Assembly (NCBI GenBank): GCA_036429605.1
Contig: JAVFKD010000004.1
Location: 3,596,001-3,660,000, forward strand
DNA length: 64,000 nucleotides
Source: Cladobotryum mycophilum
Lineage: Eukaryota; Ascomycota; Sordariomycetes; Hypocreales; Hypocreaceae
Direction: 5' to 3'
Below, piece by piece: positions 35,760 through 47,441 of this stretch. A program made the position numbers and the translations under genes. The notes beneath the pieces were generated by a model, which was not told the origin of the DNA, ran no database searches, and saw nothing but the letters and a program-made list of their open reading frames with translations. Positions within the stretch are counted from its first letter, which is position 1. Each line of letters opens with the position of its first letter.

Positions 35760-37399
35760 ATTATGACAATTTCACCCAACATTTGCAGCGCATAGCCAGG
35801 TTATCTGAAAAGGTTGCCTACAAGGGGGTGCCGCTTGGACATTGAGCGTTTTTGAACAAGTCATCTACCTCTTCGATTCGCCCACCATGACAATCATAAC
35901 CGCCAGAACAAGCAACGTGCTACCTGGTACCTAGGTAATTCGGGTGTAGATGCATGTATCTACAGACTGACGTTCACCATATCATCATCAATCCCCCATC
36001 ACTCACACGGTACTTAGTAGAGAGAACTTACCCAAGACTCAGACCCTTGAAACGTTTTTTTATGTCTCTCTGTTTTTCTCGTTTTGTTTCCTTTTCTTGC
36101 TCTGCTTCATCTTTGCATCCCAACCCACTTATCGAGATATTCAAGTAATAAAGGATACCCACCTAGTAGGTGGAGACACATACTTTGTAACAAAAGTAGC
36201 GACTTGTGCACATATTGGGCACGCACATGCTATCGTCTCATTGAGGTGTGCTGGATAGTTGCCACAACACCAATCACAAAGCATCATCAAGCGGCTTCCG
36301 AAGCCCCATTTGGTCAGTAACAACGGTTCCCAAATGTGCAGTTACAAAAATACAATCATTACTCCATACCTAGTAGTCATATTCAAATGTGCTTAACATT
36401 TTCTTTTTATTTATTTTTTTAAAAAGAAAATCCCTTCCCCTTCCTTCTTCCCTTTTTTTCCTTCTTCTTTTCAGCACCGTTTATCCCGCAACGGTTACCG
36501 GTCTCGTCTCAGGCGCTGACGGCCTACTCATCTAGTTGGGTGTATTGACTGACTCGAGATGATTTGAGCTGGATGCTAAGGATGAGCAAGGATCCGTAGA
36601 TGGATGGGTGTGGTGTGGTGCCTTACCCTCGAGCCCTGAAGTGTCGGCCGCGGTGGCTGATCTTCACGGTTCAGCAGAGTGCGACATGAGTCTGGCATGC
36701 TAAATGAGCATTGTCAGAACCTGATTGGTTCAGTACCCTGGCAAGTCACTGTTGTATTTGCATATCCGCCATCGAGCACGTGTGGCCCGATCGTCCCTAA
36801 AATTTTCGGGTTTGGTTTCTTTTGTTGTCCCTTTCCTCCCGAAAAATTGAAAAAAGACCCACCCCGAAAGTGTGTGCAGACAGGGGTTCTGGCTTAGCTC
36901 TAGACGTTTTCTCACTTTTACCTATTCATGTGTGAGCTCTAGAGTGACTCTACCTGACATGAAGTAACACACCCCTGCCCATTGCTCTCTGCGAAAGAGC
37001 AGGATGCGGAATCTCAGCTGCACTTGGCTGTTCTGTTTTACATTTGATACCAACGTACGGAGTAGTTGTTTAGGTCAAATGCCTTTTGATTTGGCATAGC
37101 TCTTGATGCACTGTTGTTATTTTACATTTGTTCGTTCGTTCGTTTATTTACAGGCATCTGTTTTCTCTACGCAAATATATGCATTTGGGGCAAGGCCATG
37201 TTGACTGTGTTAACAAATGCCGGCAGGTGCCGAGGTTCTGGACAGGTTGCATATTTGATTTAGCAATCAAGGTATATGATACCATCTTTCTCCTATTGTG
37301 ACTACGCGAATTGTTAGGTTATTGGTACCTGTTCCCTTACTGGTCTCTAAATCATACGATTTTCAGTGGGTCATCCATCATCAACCTTACATGAGCTTG

Positions 37400-37447
37400 C
37401 TCCCTCCCTCCCTCCCTCCCTCCCTCCAAAAAAAAAAAAAAAAAAAA
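37400..37447. repeat. (CCCT)n tract followed by poly-A
   Basis: About seven CCCT units run straight into some 20 A residues. It is a simple repeat in non-coding DNA. Confidence 0.9.
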
Positions 37448-38962
37448 GGAAAGGAAAGAAAAAAGACAGCTAATTAGCCTTCTACGGCGGCAATGACCTA
37501 GTGCAAGAACCGTCAACAACGCCAATTCCAATACAGAATCCCCTCCTCAGCGCTGCAGGCTCTTGTCTCTCTTGCTCAGGGTCCCAGCGATCTGGGATCA
37601 ATCGGTTCCTCGCTTATCGAACCTTTCCAAATACGGGGTGGGGTGGAACGAGGGCGTGTGGTTGCTCTCAACACAAACTTCGACAAAGTTGCATTGTTGT
37701 CTTTCTCGCTCACATAACTACTAGGTATGTCTAAAGCCATATTAACTGAAGCAATCGTGATGTGAACAAATCCAAAACATTATTTCACAGCCACCGCCCG
37801 CATCTTCATGAAGCAAAAACAACAAGCGCTTACGAGTCACGAAGCACAAACCCTATGATTAATTCATCGGACCATTTCCGTGATCATGCGAGCAAGCGTT
37901 TCTGTATCGTCAATTACGCACTCTGCGCCCATACAGGGTAAGCAGCTTTGGCCAAGCAGCCAAAAGAAGCGCCTGAGTGTGTTCCATTCTCCAAACGAAC
38001 CCCACGATCCTCAGGCCCCCTGTCATGTCTCTCCTCAGTCTCAACGTTGCACTCGCTGTATTTTTTCCTCGTAACTTGACCAATCAGCTTTGCTCCCGCA
38101 ATCCCGGCCCCAGTCCTTGTCCCTGGAACGGTGTTGCCTTCATCTCCCGCTTTCGTACAAGCTGCAGTTGGGACTAGACTCCGAAGAGAGACAGACGGGT
38201 TAGTCCACGGTTGGTCAGACATTACGAGTTACTTTTTCGCGTTGGTCGACGTCTATGACCGTTTGATACGGATTCTCATGGATTCATGGCCTAGATCTCT
38301 GAATAGTGGCCCGTCCATACTGTGTTCGGGTACTGTCCCAGCACACACACCCGCCCAACGCCCACGTTTTAACGTTTTGCCTTGCCCTGACATGCGAACT
38401 CATCAAGGGACGTTGGGAGAATCAGAGTTTAGTGATGCGTCAAGATGCACATGTCATGACCCCTTCTTTTCAACGGTGCTATGCTTTTTGCATTTAACAT
38501 TTTATCGTACCGAGCTTAATCACTCAACGTGATGACACACTTGTCATGATTTGCTGTTTGTTTATCGTATTCTTGTTTGACTCCGTCTGCTCCTGCTCCT
38601 GCTTCCTGCAGTCTGTAATATGGGGTATTACAGGTGCCGCCACTTCCAATCCTCACACCCCTGCCCTCGCTCTCGCTCTCTCGCTCACTTCTCCACATTT
38701 ATGATGATGCATCCCGGCAGACCGCACAAAATGTTCTCTGCCCGAAAGCTTTCGGGTGCCCCACTTGAGAACACCCATGCTCGTCTCCACCCCGAAGAAA
38801 TCCATGCTGCCAAGCTGTTACTCCCTGACCAATAGACGATCTGGCCAGCGCAGTAGTGCAGTTGGGGGAATACATTACGCATGTACCGCTTGACTTGGTC
38901 GTTGCCTGTCAAAGGTGCCACTTTCAACTATGGCCCAAGCCACTCAGCCTCACTCAAAAGCT

Positions 38963-38992
38963 AAATAAAAATAAAATAAAATAAAATAAAAT
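38963..38992. repeat. (AAAAT)n microsatellite
   Basis: Five to six AAAAT/AAATA units upstream of the 3' end of the neighbouring minus-strand gene. Confidence 0.85.
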
Positions 38993-39214
38993 GGAGGGGG
39001 TGTTGTGTCATGAAAATTCATTGTGGAGGTTGCTCATGAATCTCGGCATCATCACGAACCCCAAAGCTGAGTGGCCTCTGCGGGAGCTTCCGCGGCTATC
39101 AATAGCACCCAAACTAAAACTCGGCTCGTAATGTTTTCTATTCGTAAGTAATGCGTTCAAGAGACTATCAAGCTCCGCAAGCCATCGTGGGAAGCTTCGT
39201 GCAAATTACACCAT

Positions 39215-40615
39215 TCAGTAAGAAGATGAACACTCGCCCCGTTTTGCACCTGACACTTGCGTAGAGCCTGTATCTGTCTCGATCTTATTAGTCTGGGCTG
39301 ACGTAGCCGTCATATTTGGGTTTGCAAGCCCCAAGCTATCATCTCCTGGGGCAAATGAAAACTCTCGCCGGTGATGTCTTTTCCCCGCCAGTCCTGTGGT
39401 CGTTTGTCCGTAAGTGGTCGTTCCGGCCCGCTCATCCGACCTTGCACTGTGCTCATATGCCGCCCCGTCACTGTGCTGGTTGACGATGTTCTCCTTCCAG
39501 TCAATATATCCAGTATTTTTGGTGTCTTGGTTCAAGCCAAAATTTGTGAAGCTCTGAGCGGATGGATCTCTACCCCCTGTCTGAGTATCTGAAGATGACG
39601 ATGACGAAGAGGAAGAAGAGGAGGAAGAGGAAGTGGAAGAGGTGTGATCTTGCAGCGCAGAAGGCAATGGCAGTTGATGATGCTGATTCTTATAATCTAT
39701 GAACATAGTTTTGTCATTGTCTCGACGGTCTACCACAGCTTGTTGTCGAATCTGTTCACTCATCTCAATGTCTCTCTGAGGGTTTAGTATCCGACGTCGT
39801 GTGACTAGAACGAAGGAAACTAAGGTTAGTATATAGTTAAGCTCAGTACATTTTGACTGGGTGGAATCGTGACCTACGTATTGAGTGTTGGCCGCTGTAT
39901 CGGAAACTGCCAGGAAGTTGATTACTGCCCCCCTATGATCCTCGGCTTGACCAGCAACGGCAATATCCTCGCTATCTCCTGCAGCAGCCCTGAATCCTCT
40001 CAGTCCATTCTTTCTGATCAAACTTCCAGCTCTAGCCAGAACTACCGCCCCAACCCCTTGTTCCGATGTGTCGTGGATGATAAGTTCAAGCCGTTTGACC
40101 TCAGCCTTGTACTGCGCTTCTTGGGTGTCCCAACTTTCCGCCAGCTTCTGGAAGGTTTCTTTGTCATCACCTCGTAGTGTATTTGTCTCATCCAGTCTCT
40201 TCTCCATATCGACCAACTTCTTCTTGACAGCCTCATATCCTTCGATAAGATGAAGCACGTATGACGTATACTCGGGCCCAAGAGTAGCGACTGCAGGTCT
40301 GGTCATAATGATAATTCGAAGAGCTTCAGCCATTTGATCCACAGATGGATTGCGCTGAACTTGATCCTCTTCGTTGAGCAGCAGATCGCTGCCCGTTACC
40401 GTGAGTTGTTGTCCATGGCGGTTTGATGGACGGGGCGATAGACGGGGTGATAACCGATATGTAGGCCTTGAAGTTGTCTCAAGTAGATTTTCGCCTCCAA
40501 AGTAGGAATTCTGAATCACTAACGCAGTAGGGGATGGGGGAGATGGTGATTTTGGTCTTGTCGGAGTACGAGATCGCTGTCCAGCGAACAGTCGCACCCA
40601 GCTTGAGTCATTCAT
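39215..40615 (-). CDS. Hypothetical protein with coiled coil and long serine run
   Basis: An open frame of 466 codons from an ATG at 40615. The first ~100 residues are Ser/Pro/Arg-rich. A charged helical stretch around residues 115-190 (LIEGYEAVKKKLVDMEKRLD and following) looks like a coiled coil. After residue ~330 there is an uninterrupted run of 14 serines, then a polar Gly/Thr/Asn-rich tail. I do not recognise the family. A possible intron lies at about 39818-39886: a TACTAAC-like branch and CTAG acceptor are present, but the best donor (GTAGGT) breaks the frame, while a GTCACG donor four bases later keeps it. Retention also keeps the frame, so the model is uncertain there. Confidence 0.65.
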   Translation of the reverse strand: MNDSSWVRLFAGQRSRTPTRPKSPSPPSPTALVIQNSYFGGENLLETTSRPTYRLSPRLSPRPSNRHGQQLTVTGSDLLLNEEDQVQRNPSVDQMAEALRIIIMTRPAVATLGPEYTSYVLHLIEGYEAVKKKLVDMEKRLDETNTLRGDDKETFQKLAESWDTQEAQYKAEVKRLELIIHDTSEQGVGAVVLARAGSLIRKNGLRGFRAAAGDSEDIAVAGQAEDHRGAVINFLAVSDTAANTQYVGHDSTQSKCTELNYILTLVSFVLVTRRRILNPQRDIEMSEQIRQQAVVDRRDNDKTMFIDYKNQHHQLPLPSALQDHTSSTSSSSSSSSSSSSSSDTQTGGRDPSAQSFTNFGLNQDTKNTGYIDWKENIVNQHSDGAAYEHSARSDERAGTTTYGQTTTGLAGKRHHRREFSFAPGDDSLGLANPNMTATSAQTNKIETDTGSTQVSGAKRGECSSSY

Positions 40616-41400
40616 TCTCGTATGGTACTGGTTTCTAACAGAGAGAAACAGAGAATTTTAAAGGGCAATGATGGGGGTGTTGACAGTTTGTTGACTCTTC
40701 CTTGGAGAAGAAGAAGAAAAACATCTGATTGGTTCTCAGGCTTCTGAAGAAGCGTTGAAAAATTCTGAGATGGGAGGGAGAGGGGTTGCGTAAGAGGGAA
40801 TTTGGAATAGGATATGGTGAAGGAAGTGTGGATGGAGTTGGGAAGTGGGCAAGGAGGTATGCGCGGCAACAGTGCCCGGCAGCTGGCAGTCATCGCGACA
40901 AGGAAAGAGAGCAGCTATCTAGTTAAATATTATAGTTTAGGCACCTTCTCAATAATTGCGGAGCCCTATATCTGCAGTTTAGAGGCAATACTAATATAAT
41001 AAGCCTGGAATACTAGAGGATCAGCGGAACATTTAAAATATACACTTCCTCTTTCCTCAAACACAAATTATGCAGAGCACCATGCGATTGACGGGCAGAA
41101 TATTTAGTTTACGAACAAACGAAGAAGTCAGAATCTCATCAATGTATTAACTAGTAATACAATTGACATTTCATGCCTGGAATGCCTTCTTCTAAGGCCA
41201 TTCATGATTCCTCAACGGCAAGGGATTACAAGACTTGTCTTGTTAGTTTGGTCAAGGTGGTTTAGTAGACCATGATCCTACTATGAGAAAGGCACTTGGG
41301 AATGTCTCATATGGCTGTCCGGATTATGTACGCGATCCATCTTTATCCACTCATCTTTCAGCTTCAAAGCCTTCAAGATAAAGGGTCTGGCTTTGTTATT
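40616..41400. other. Intergenic region between two minus-strand genes
   Basis: About 785 bp. The first 250 bp upstream of the coiled-coil gene are GGGA/GAAG-rich on the plus strand; the rest is AT-richer. No gene seen. Confidence 0.5.
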
Positions 41401-42893
41401 TCATGTCTTGAAAGTCGAATGAGAATCTCGGTGGGCGTTAGAGCTGTCGGATACCTCAGAGGAGCGAGGGCCTTCTGTCAGGGTTTCTGTGATGCCTCTT
41501 GACACACTGGGTAAAAGTTTGTTATCCGCCTCATACGATTGTGAGTGTCTAGTTGAAGTATCCATCAAGACTCGAGATCGTTCAGTCCTGGGAAGATTTG
41601 GGAGTGGGCGGTGACCCCCGGAAGTTGTTTCCCCCATGGATTCAAATTGAATGGATATTTTGGTGGCCTTAGCGTATTCAACATCTTCATCAACATCAAG
41701 ATCATCTTCGTCTTCTTCCTCTATATAAGGAAGCAGTGCCGACGCATGAAACAGGGCGTGGGCTCTCAAGGATGTTTTGCCGGTCATTCCTTGTCTGGAA
41801 ACTGAACGGAACATACTTACTGTATCATTTCCCCCTCGCTGAAGAGCGTCGAGTCCCTGATTGTCCAGCATCTGTAGGCCCCTATCCCTACTTTTGAGTA
41901 GTTGTAAGACATCTTCCACCTGTGTCGAGGAGTTGGCGTTGTAAGATATCAAGTTGAGCTCACATAGGTATGTCCATGAACGATAGTGAAACTGAAAAGA
42001 TGCAAAAGGGGAGTATGTAGGGTCATCCAAGACCCAGTCATAGTAAACCATATCTTCTGGACGATCGACAAGCCCTCCGGATGGGGACCTAAATGTTAAA
42101 TCGTTAGTATAAAGCAGCTTAATGAACTTGAACTAATATGTAGTAAGACAAGTCGGAAAATAATTGACTGACTTAATTCCGTATTGATCCTGGTTACGAT
42201 GCTTGCTTAGATTTGGTGTTCTCCTTCGACGACTTCTTGCTCGAAACACCTGGACTTCAATGAGTCCTCCATCGTCTGCTATCGTAATAGTCTCTGTAGC
42301 CAAGGCAAAGAAAAAGAAACGGGATTCAATGCCAGTTCGTCTGAGCAAGATACCACCCTGTTTGAAGTTCCATCGGTCACTTGGCTCATGTAAAGCCCTG
42401 GTGATAATGCCCGACGTAACACCAGGGTCGGCTCCCCAGTTAGCGACGTTCCGACCGTTCATGAATAGCTTGAAGAAAAAACAGCCTGGAGGCTCTAGGG
42501 CCCGTTGAACAGAATATCGAATCCAAAATCTGGTACCTGTAATAATATGAGCTGTAGATTCTGGAAAAGGGAGGGAGCCAAGAACGCAACAAGAGGATAG
42601 AGACGACGAAGATCTTGGGGAAATTAAATTCTGTAGAGCAAGCAACTAGAGAAACAACATAATAATCACGTACCTGGGATGGAAGGTATATAAACTGAGA
42701 CCTTCGGGTTGATCTTGGGAATATGAGTCGACTCTATGTCAAAAGCGGAGGATCTTGATGCCCGTAAACTCGGCGAGGCTTTATCAGGGGACTTGAGACA
42801 AACAGGTGATGCTTCGGGATGAGGAAATTCAGGAAGTATCAACGATTCTGGTTGAACTGCAACCGATATTTCGATGCCTCGAAGGCGAGGCAT
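41401..42893 (-). CDS. Conserved-looking fungal protein of unknown function
   Basis: Three exons on the minus strand: 42893-42674, 42536-42173, 42088-41401; 423 aa, phases consistent. The middle contains a beta-rich globular part with RFWIRYSVQRALEPPGCFFF followed by KLFMNGRNVANWGAD and EPSDRWNFKQGGILLRRTGI, a style seen in widespread uncharacterised fungal proteins. After DPTYSPFASFQFHYRSWTYL the sequence becomes acidic (EEEDEDDLDVDEDVE) and then Ser/Thr-rich. A GTAAGT-like word at 41818 could be a donor, but the frame stays open, so I read through. Function unknown. Confidence 0.7.
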
Positions 42894-43766
42894 GTTGATC
42901 TAGAGGCTCGCACGTATGGGGGAACTGATCAGGATGAATATATAATGTAACCACATGGGGTAACTTCAAGTCGACAAACTCTTTTCCAGTTGAACGAGTT
43001 TTGTGATAAGAGAGAATTCTTGTTGGAGAAGAATGGTTTATTGTGATGGTTGGCAGAGTAGCAAACACTGGCTTCGGCGGCGTTCAGAAAATGGAGTGCT
43101 CAACCAAGGCAGCCTTTAGCGTTACGAAACCAACATCAAACTACTACAGGCAGTCTCTTGGAAGACGTCTGGTAAGCAGCACCTAGGTACTAACCGAAGC
43201 AATGCAAGCAACCACCAAACTACCACAACGGGCAACCGTGGGGCATTGCGTAAAGCAACTTCTGCAGAATTTCCTTCAATGCCACGATTGTCAACATGTT
43301 TATGAGTTCACCAGCCCACTGACCTATATACTTTCAACGTTGAGGCTAAATTATGAGAACATAGCTCGCTATTTTGCAACCCAATAATGAACATGTAGCT
43401 TAGTATATGACTACTCTTCAACCGATATTTCTCATCTTTTACTATTATCTATTTTCTGTTTATGAAAACAACGATCAAATAAAACAAAGAATGCTGTGAG
43501 TATCGATCCGGACGTCAAGATACATATTTTGCGCGAACCAAGTCATGAACTAGAGATATTACAAGCGTTAAGATGGGCGGCTGAGAGCTCACGTAAAATG
43601 ATGTATGTGAGGTATAAGACAGAACAGAATGGGGGTGGGGGTTCCAATATATGCGCTGGGCCTCGTGTATCGAGTTATTGCATGATTATTATCTGCTCTT
43701 TGGAAACGGAAAAGTTGATAGTCAGATATACATTTGCTTATTTGTCACAGTTATAAGCCTGTTTGT
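42894..43766. other. Intergenic region between two minus-strand genes
   Basis: About 870 bp containing the promoter of the preceding unknown gene. Short ORFs only. Confidence 0.5.
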
Positions 43767-44197
43767 CTAGTTTCCTTGCCCTAGAACTGTTTTTGAATCA
43801 TCCTCCTTACCCAAAAGACCAAGATTCCTTATTTGTTTCGCGCTCGGGGCGTTGTCTCGTGGCGTTGCTGCTTCAGCTCGGGCATACGCTGCTTGAATCG
43901 CAAGAGCTCGCGCGTGCTACTTTTTGTCAGCTTGGTATCCCAGAACAGACCCCATGGGCGGCGCCAAACCAACCTCCTTCTTATGATGCAGACATTCGTA
44001 ATAATCCTCCAAAACGGGTGAACACTTCTTCTTGCCAGAGTCGTCCGCGGCGGATGTGTTGACAACGTAGCATGCCATGACCTCTTGCCAGAAAGGAAAG
44101 CAGCGGCCGACGCCTGCGACACGAAGTTAGTAAAAACCGAGGAATATAAATTATCAATTGAAGGCCTACCACCGTGCATGCCGTATCCCGACGCCAT
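43767..44197 (-). CDS. Mitochondrial complex I subunit, NDUFS5 type
   Basis: Small twin-CX9C protein of the respiratory NADH dehydrogenase, in the intermembrane space. Three exons on the minus strand: 44197-44170, 44113-43974, 43916-43767; 105 aa. After MASGYGMHGG comes CFPFWQEVMAC (first CX9C), then KKKCSPVLEDYYEC (second CX9C), HHKKE, and an Ala/Arg-rich helix with AIQAAYARAEAATPRDNAPS. The C-terminus reads IRNLGLLGKEDDSKTV. The longest open frame here (43829-44236) reads through both introns and yields a different, cysteine-poor protein; it is a shadow. Confidence 0.92.
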
Positions 44198-44633
44198 GAT
44201 TAGCCTAATTGGTGCGTATCGAGATCTTGAGTTCACTACTTGTTGCGACGACGTCGGCTCGAGGCACGCCTTTGGATCTCTATGTAACTCAGAATTGCAG
44301 ATTATCTAGTACTACGCGGATCAGCTTAGTAACTAGCAGAAGATACTTTATTTGACTAAGAAGTTGTATTTGTGGTGATGTATTTTTTGATAATACATAA
44401 GCCTCGTTTAAGGCATTATATCCTTAAAACTGGTAGCGATTGCTGCATACCCGCTAGTTGCATATTTTTTTTGGATAATGACGGAATCAATCATGCTACG
44501 TTGTAATAGATCGAGTAGGATATCGATGCATATCATCAGCAGGTCTTTGCATTTTTAACCGGGGGTATTAAGAATTCTACTTTCACTGGTTGCCTGACAA
44601 TTCAAGCCCACATCATATGGTCATAAACCGAGT
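44198..44633. promoter_or_regulatory. Divergent promoter region, NDUFS5-type gene / Sec39 gene
   Basis: Start codons face away across about 435 bp of AT-rich DNA. No ORF or clear motif. Confidence 0.5.
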
Positions 44634-47441
44634 ATGAGTATTTTATTATCACCCGCGAAGGTGGTGCTTCTGGCAGCCCACTTCACTGCTATTGCCGACA
44701 TTGAGAGCTTGTCCCTCCTAGCAGGCCAGCGTACGGTGGTTCTTCACAAGGAACTTCTTTTAAGAATTCTCCTCACATTTTTGCCGGAGACACTTGATCC
44801 TACTATTTATGTCGGCTTACTGCAAGAACTTGCCAACGGCACGCTGAAGGAAAACAGCGAGGACCCACTGGATATCACCCCAATCGAGGATTTGTCTGAT
44901 GAGGAGGCTTCAAAAAGAGCCAAGAAACTCCGTTTACTACAGTTGTCAAACCAAGATACCATAACTGACTCTCAAGATAATCTGATAGGAGAATTTCTCA
45001 TTCAAAGAGCATACAGGATAGATCGTGAGGCGGGACCCTTGTCACGTCTCCCTAATCTTCTGATACCTTTCCTGCACCATGCCCCTGCTATTCGCTCCTG
45101 GGTTGCCTCAACTGTAATCCCGTACCTAAGAAGAAACTTTGAATATTACACCCCTTTGGACCCTTTATATTCGCTCATTGAGTTCCAGAAGCTTCCAGAT
45201 CGAACTGCGGCTGTCTATCTTCTCTCGCAGATTGGATATCTTGAAGATAACGCTCAGTTCATTGGACGTGATCTGAGAGGGATTATTGGGCCTTGGCTGC
45301 AAGACCAAGCACGATGGAAGAAATACAACAGTGGTGAAGAAGCCTCAACCCTTAGTGACTTATCTTCAGGGGTATACTGCCCTGGCTGGGAACAAGTTAT
45401 GGAATGGCTTATCTCCCAACCATTAGGCTCAAGTACAATTGCTGTTGCTGCTGTCGAGCAATGGGGTGGACCTGAGGATATATATCTAGGAGAGGGAAAC
45501 CTATCCACCCTCACGGAACCGCAGCAGCAATATCTCAAGCATAGCTTTGCTAGGGCTGGACTGGCTTCTGTGTATTTGGCATCTGAAGCGACAGTTGAGA
45601 CTCTTGCTGGTGCATACCAAGTCACCAGCAAGCTCCGATCGATTCTAGATTACGCCCACGATCCAGCCATAGACATAACCGCCTCAAATCTACCTAATAT
45701 GTCTACGCTTGATACAACACCATTCTCCAGCGCGAGGATTGCGACCTGTATGAGAAATGACTTGCTACAGGCAAATAACCCGTTAACCTCACCCACAGAG
45801 GCGGCAACATCTCTGTTATTAACATTAATCACATCAGCTTTTCTTTGCACTCGCCTCGGCTCTCCATTAACAGTGAAGAAAGTTGGTGATTTGGCCATAC
45901 TACAGAACCACCGAGACCAAAAGGTTGAACTAAAACATCTTATCCGTGCAGCTTTAAATAATTCACGAGGAGATGAAGACAGTTACTGGACACGAATGCG
46001 GCGTGAAATTCTCTGGCTTCGCACCTGGAGTGCTGTGGATGATTACTCTCAACCCGCCGGAGTTGTGAAGGGCATATTTGGAACGGTGCCAAAGGAGTTT
46101 ATTGAAGGCGAAATTCTCAAAGCCCTTCTCTCTAAGTCCCGTACGGATAGGTATTTTACTTTAAGATTATATGCACATTTCTAACTAGTCACAGGTTGCG
46201 CTCTTGCGAGAGCTATATATGAAGACGGCGTAGAAAAACCTCTCGTATCGGACAGAATTCAAGAAATAGTTTATGAGTCCGCATTAAGCGCATTCGATAA
46301 TGCTACAAATCCCAACCGCTCTCGAGGGGGTTAAAAAAGTGTGATGAGATGTGAGTCCCTCCCGTAGCAGTTATGACTTATCAATTAACGCCTTAAAAGC
46401 ATTCATGCTTTCCCAAAGTCCATGAGCAGCGAACATCCCGCTACGAAGCAGATAGAGGCCCTCCTACGGTGCACACACGCTCTAGGTGATTACCGACTTG
46501 TTCTTAAACAGGGCGAGCCATTCAGCCCTGTACTCCTGAGAGTACATTCAGACCCCGTCTCGATTATAGAGAAAGTTCTAGAACAAAACCCCAAAGCTTA
46601 TACGCGTCTCCAAGAGTTTTTAGAGATGGCTTCCAATATGGTCTATGCTGGTATCGCTTCTCAAAACAAGCCTGGTAGAGTAGATCCATCGTCGAATTTG
46701 TTTGAGGAAGAACTCGCCATAGCCGAAAAACGGATTGTGGCTATGTGTATCGAGGCGGCTTTGAGAGAAGATGACTTCGAAACGGCATACTCATATGTAG
46801 TAAGCCGAGTTGATTCATCAGCCAGTGACAGGTGGAGCTGGAATGCTGCTTTGAAGGCAGGACAGTACATTAGGACTGAGCGGACCCTGCAACCAACTCA
46901 TCTGGGAACGGCCAGTGGCAATCCTGAGATACGTCACCTGGAACAACGAATTGAGTGTCTAGCTACTGCTTTACGTGTTGCACCAGCTTCTCAATTACAG
47001 GAAATTCTCAAGACTTTCCGACGTTGTGAAGAACAGCTCGATTTCGCCATTAAAGAGGAAACCGCCAGTGAAAACGCTTGGGAGATATCTGGCGAGGTTC
47101 CTGGAGCTTTCCAAGAATCGACCATGAACAAAGTAGCAATGCCGCGAAACATTGCTGCTACTGCCGCAGCTAAACGGACAGAAGATGCACCCATGTCCTT
47201 GTTCGACCTATCACGGGCTACTGCTCGGGTAGCATCGCAAAACTTTACGAGACTCCCGAGCCTACCTTCCATAGCCAGTGTGGGTTCCTCGATTAAAGTG
47301 GCGGGATCAGAGGCTTCAGGCTCGGAGACTGAAGATCATACACGGCAGCGGACAAGGAAGAGAGACCAACTTAGAGAGGCTGCTACAGGAACTCTCGTAT
47401 CTGGCGTTGGTTGGTTAATTGGAGCAAACACATCCAAGTAG
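44634..47441 (+). CDS. SEC39: Sec39-domain protein (Dsl1/NRZ tethering complex), with apparent frameshift
   Basis: Sec39 proteins form part of the ER tethering complex receiving Golgi-derived COPI vesicles. Exons: 44634-46140, 46195-46350, 46400-47441, about 900 aa. The start MSILLSPAKVVLLAAHFTAI is family-like. Further typical parts are LLRILLTFLPETLDPTIYV, LSRLPNLLIPFLHHAPAIRS and, in exon 3, IEALLRCTHALGDYRLVLKQ with FSPVLLRVHSDPVSIIEKVL. Intron 1 is best placed as GTACGG...CACAG, giving KSR followed by CALARAIYEDG. In exon 2 the frame of NATNPNRSRGG and that of LKKCDEIIHAFPKS differ by one base, and the switch falls in the five-G run at 46326-46330. Without correction the protein ends at the TAA that follows, losing about the last 370 residues. 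Confidence 0.88.

Larger units (their letters stand above)
33502..39214. other. 5.7-kb gene-poor region with simple repeats
   Basis: The longest stretch without a convincing gene apart from the AT block. Composition is normal, unlike RIP-mutated DNA. It contains the tetranucleotide arrays at 35321-35371 and 37400-37427, a poly-A run, an AAAAT array at 38963-38992 and CT-rich tracts near 36430-36475. The ORFs are short and of random character; one minus-strand ORF (35376-35759) is listed separately as doubtful. Long leaders, non-coding RNAs or regulatory DNA for the flanking genes are possible. Confidence 0.55.

Noticed and set aside
37914..38222. 102-codon minus-strand ORF in the gene-poor region
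   Set aside because: Composition looks random and competing ORFs of similar length occur on the other strand.
43829..44236. 135-codon minus-strand ORF
   Set aside because: It reads through both introns of the NDUFS5-type gene and loses the twin CX9C motifs seen in the spliced frame.
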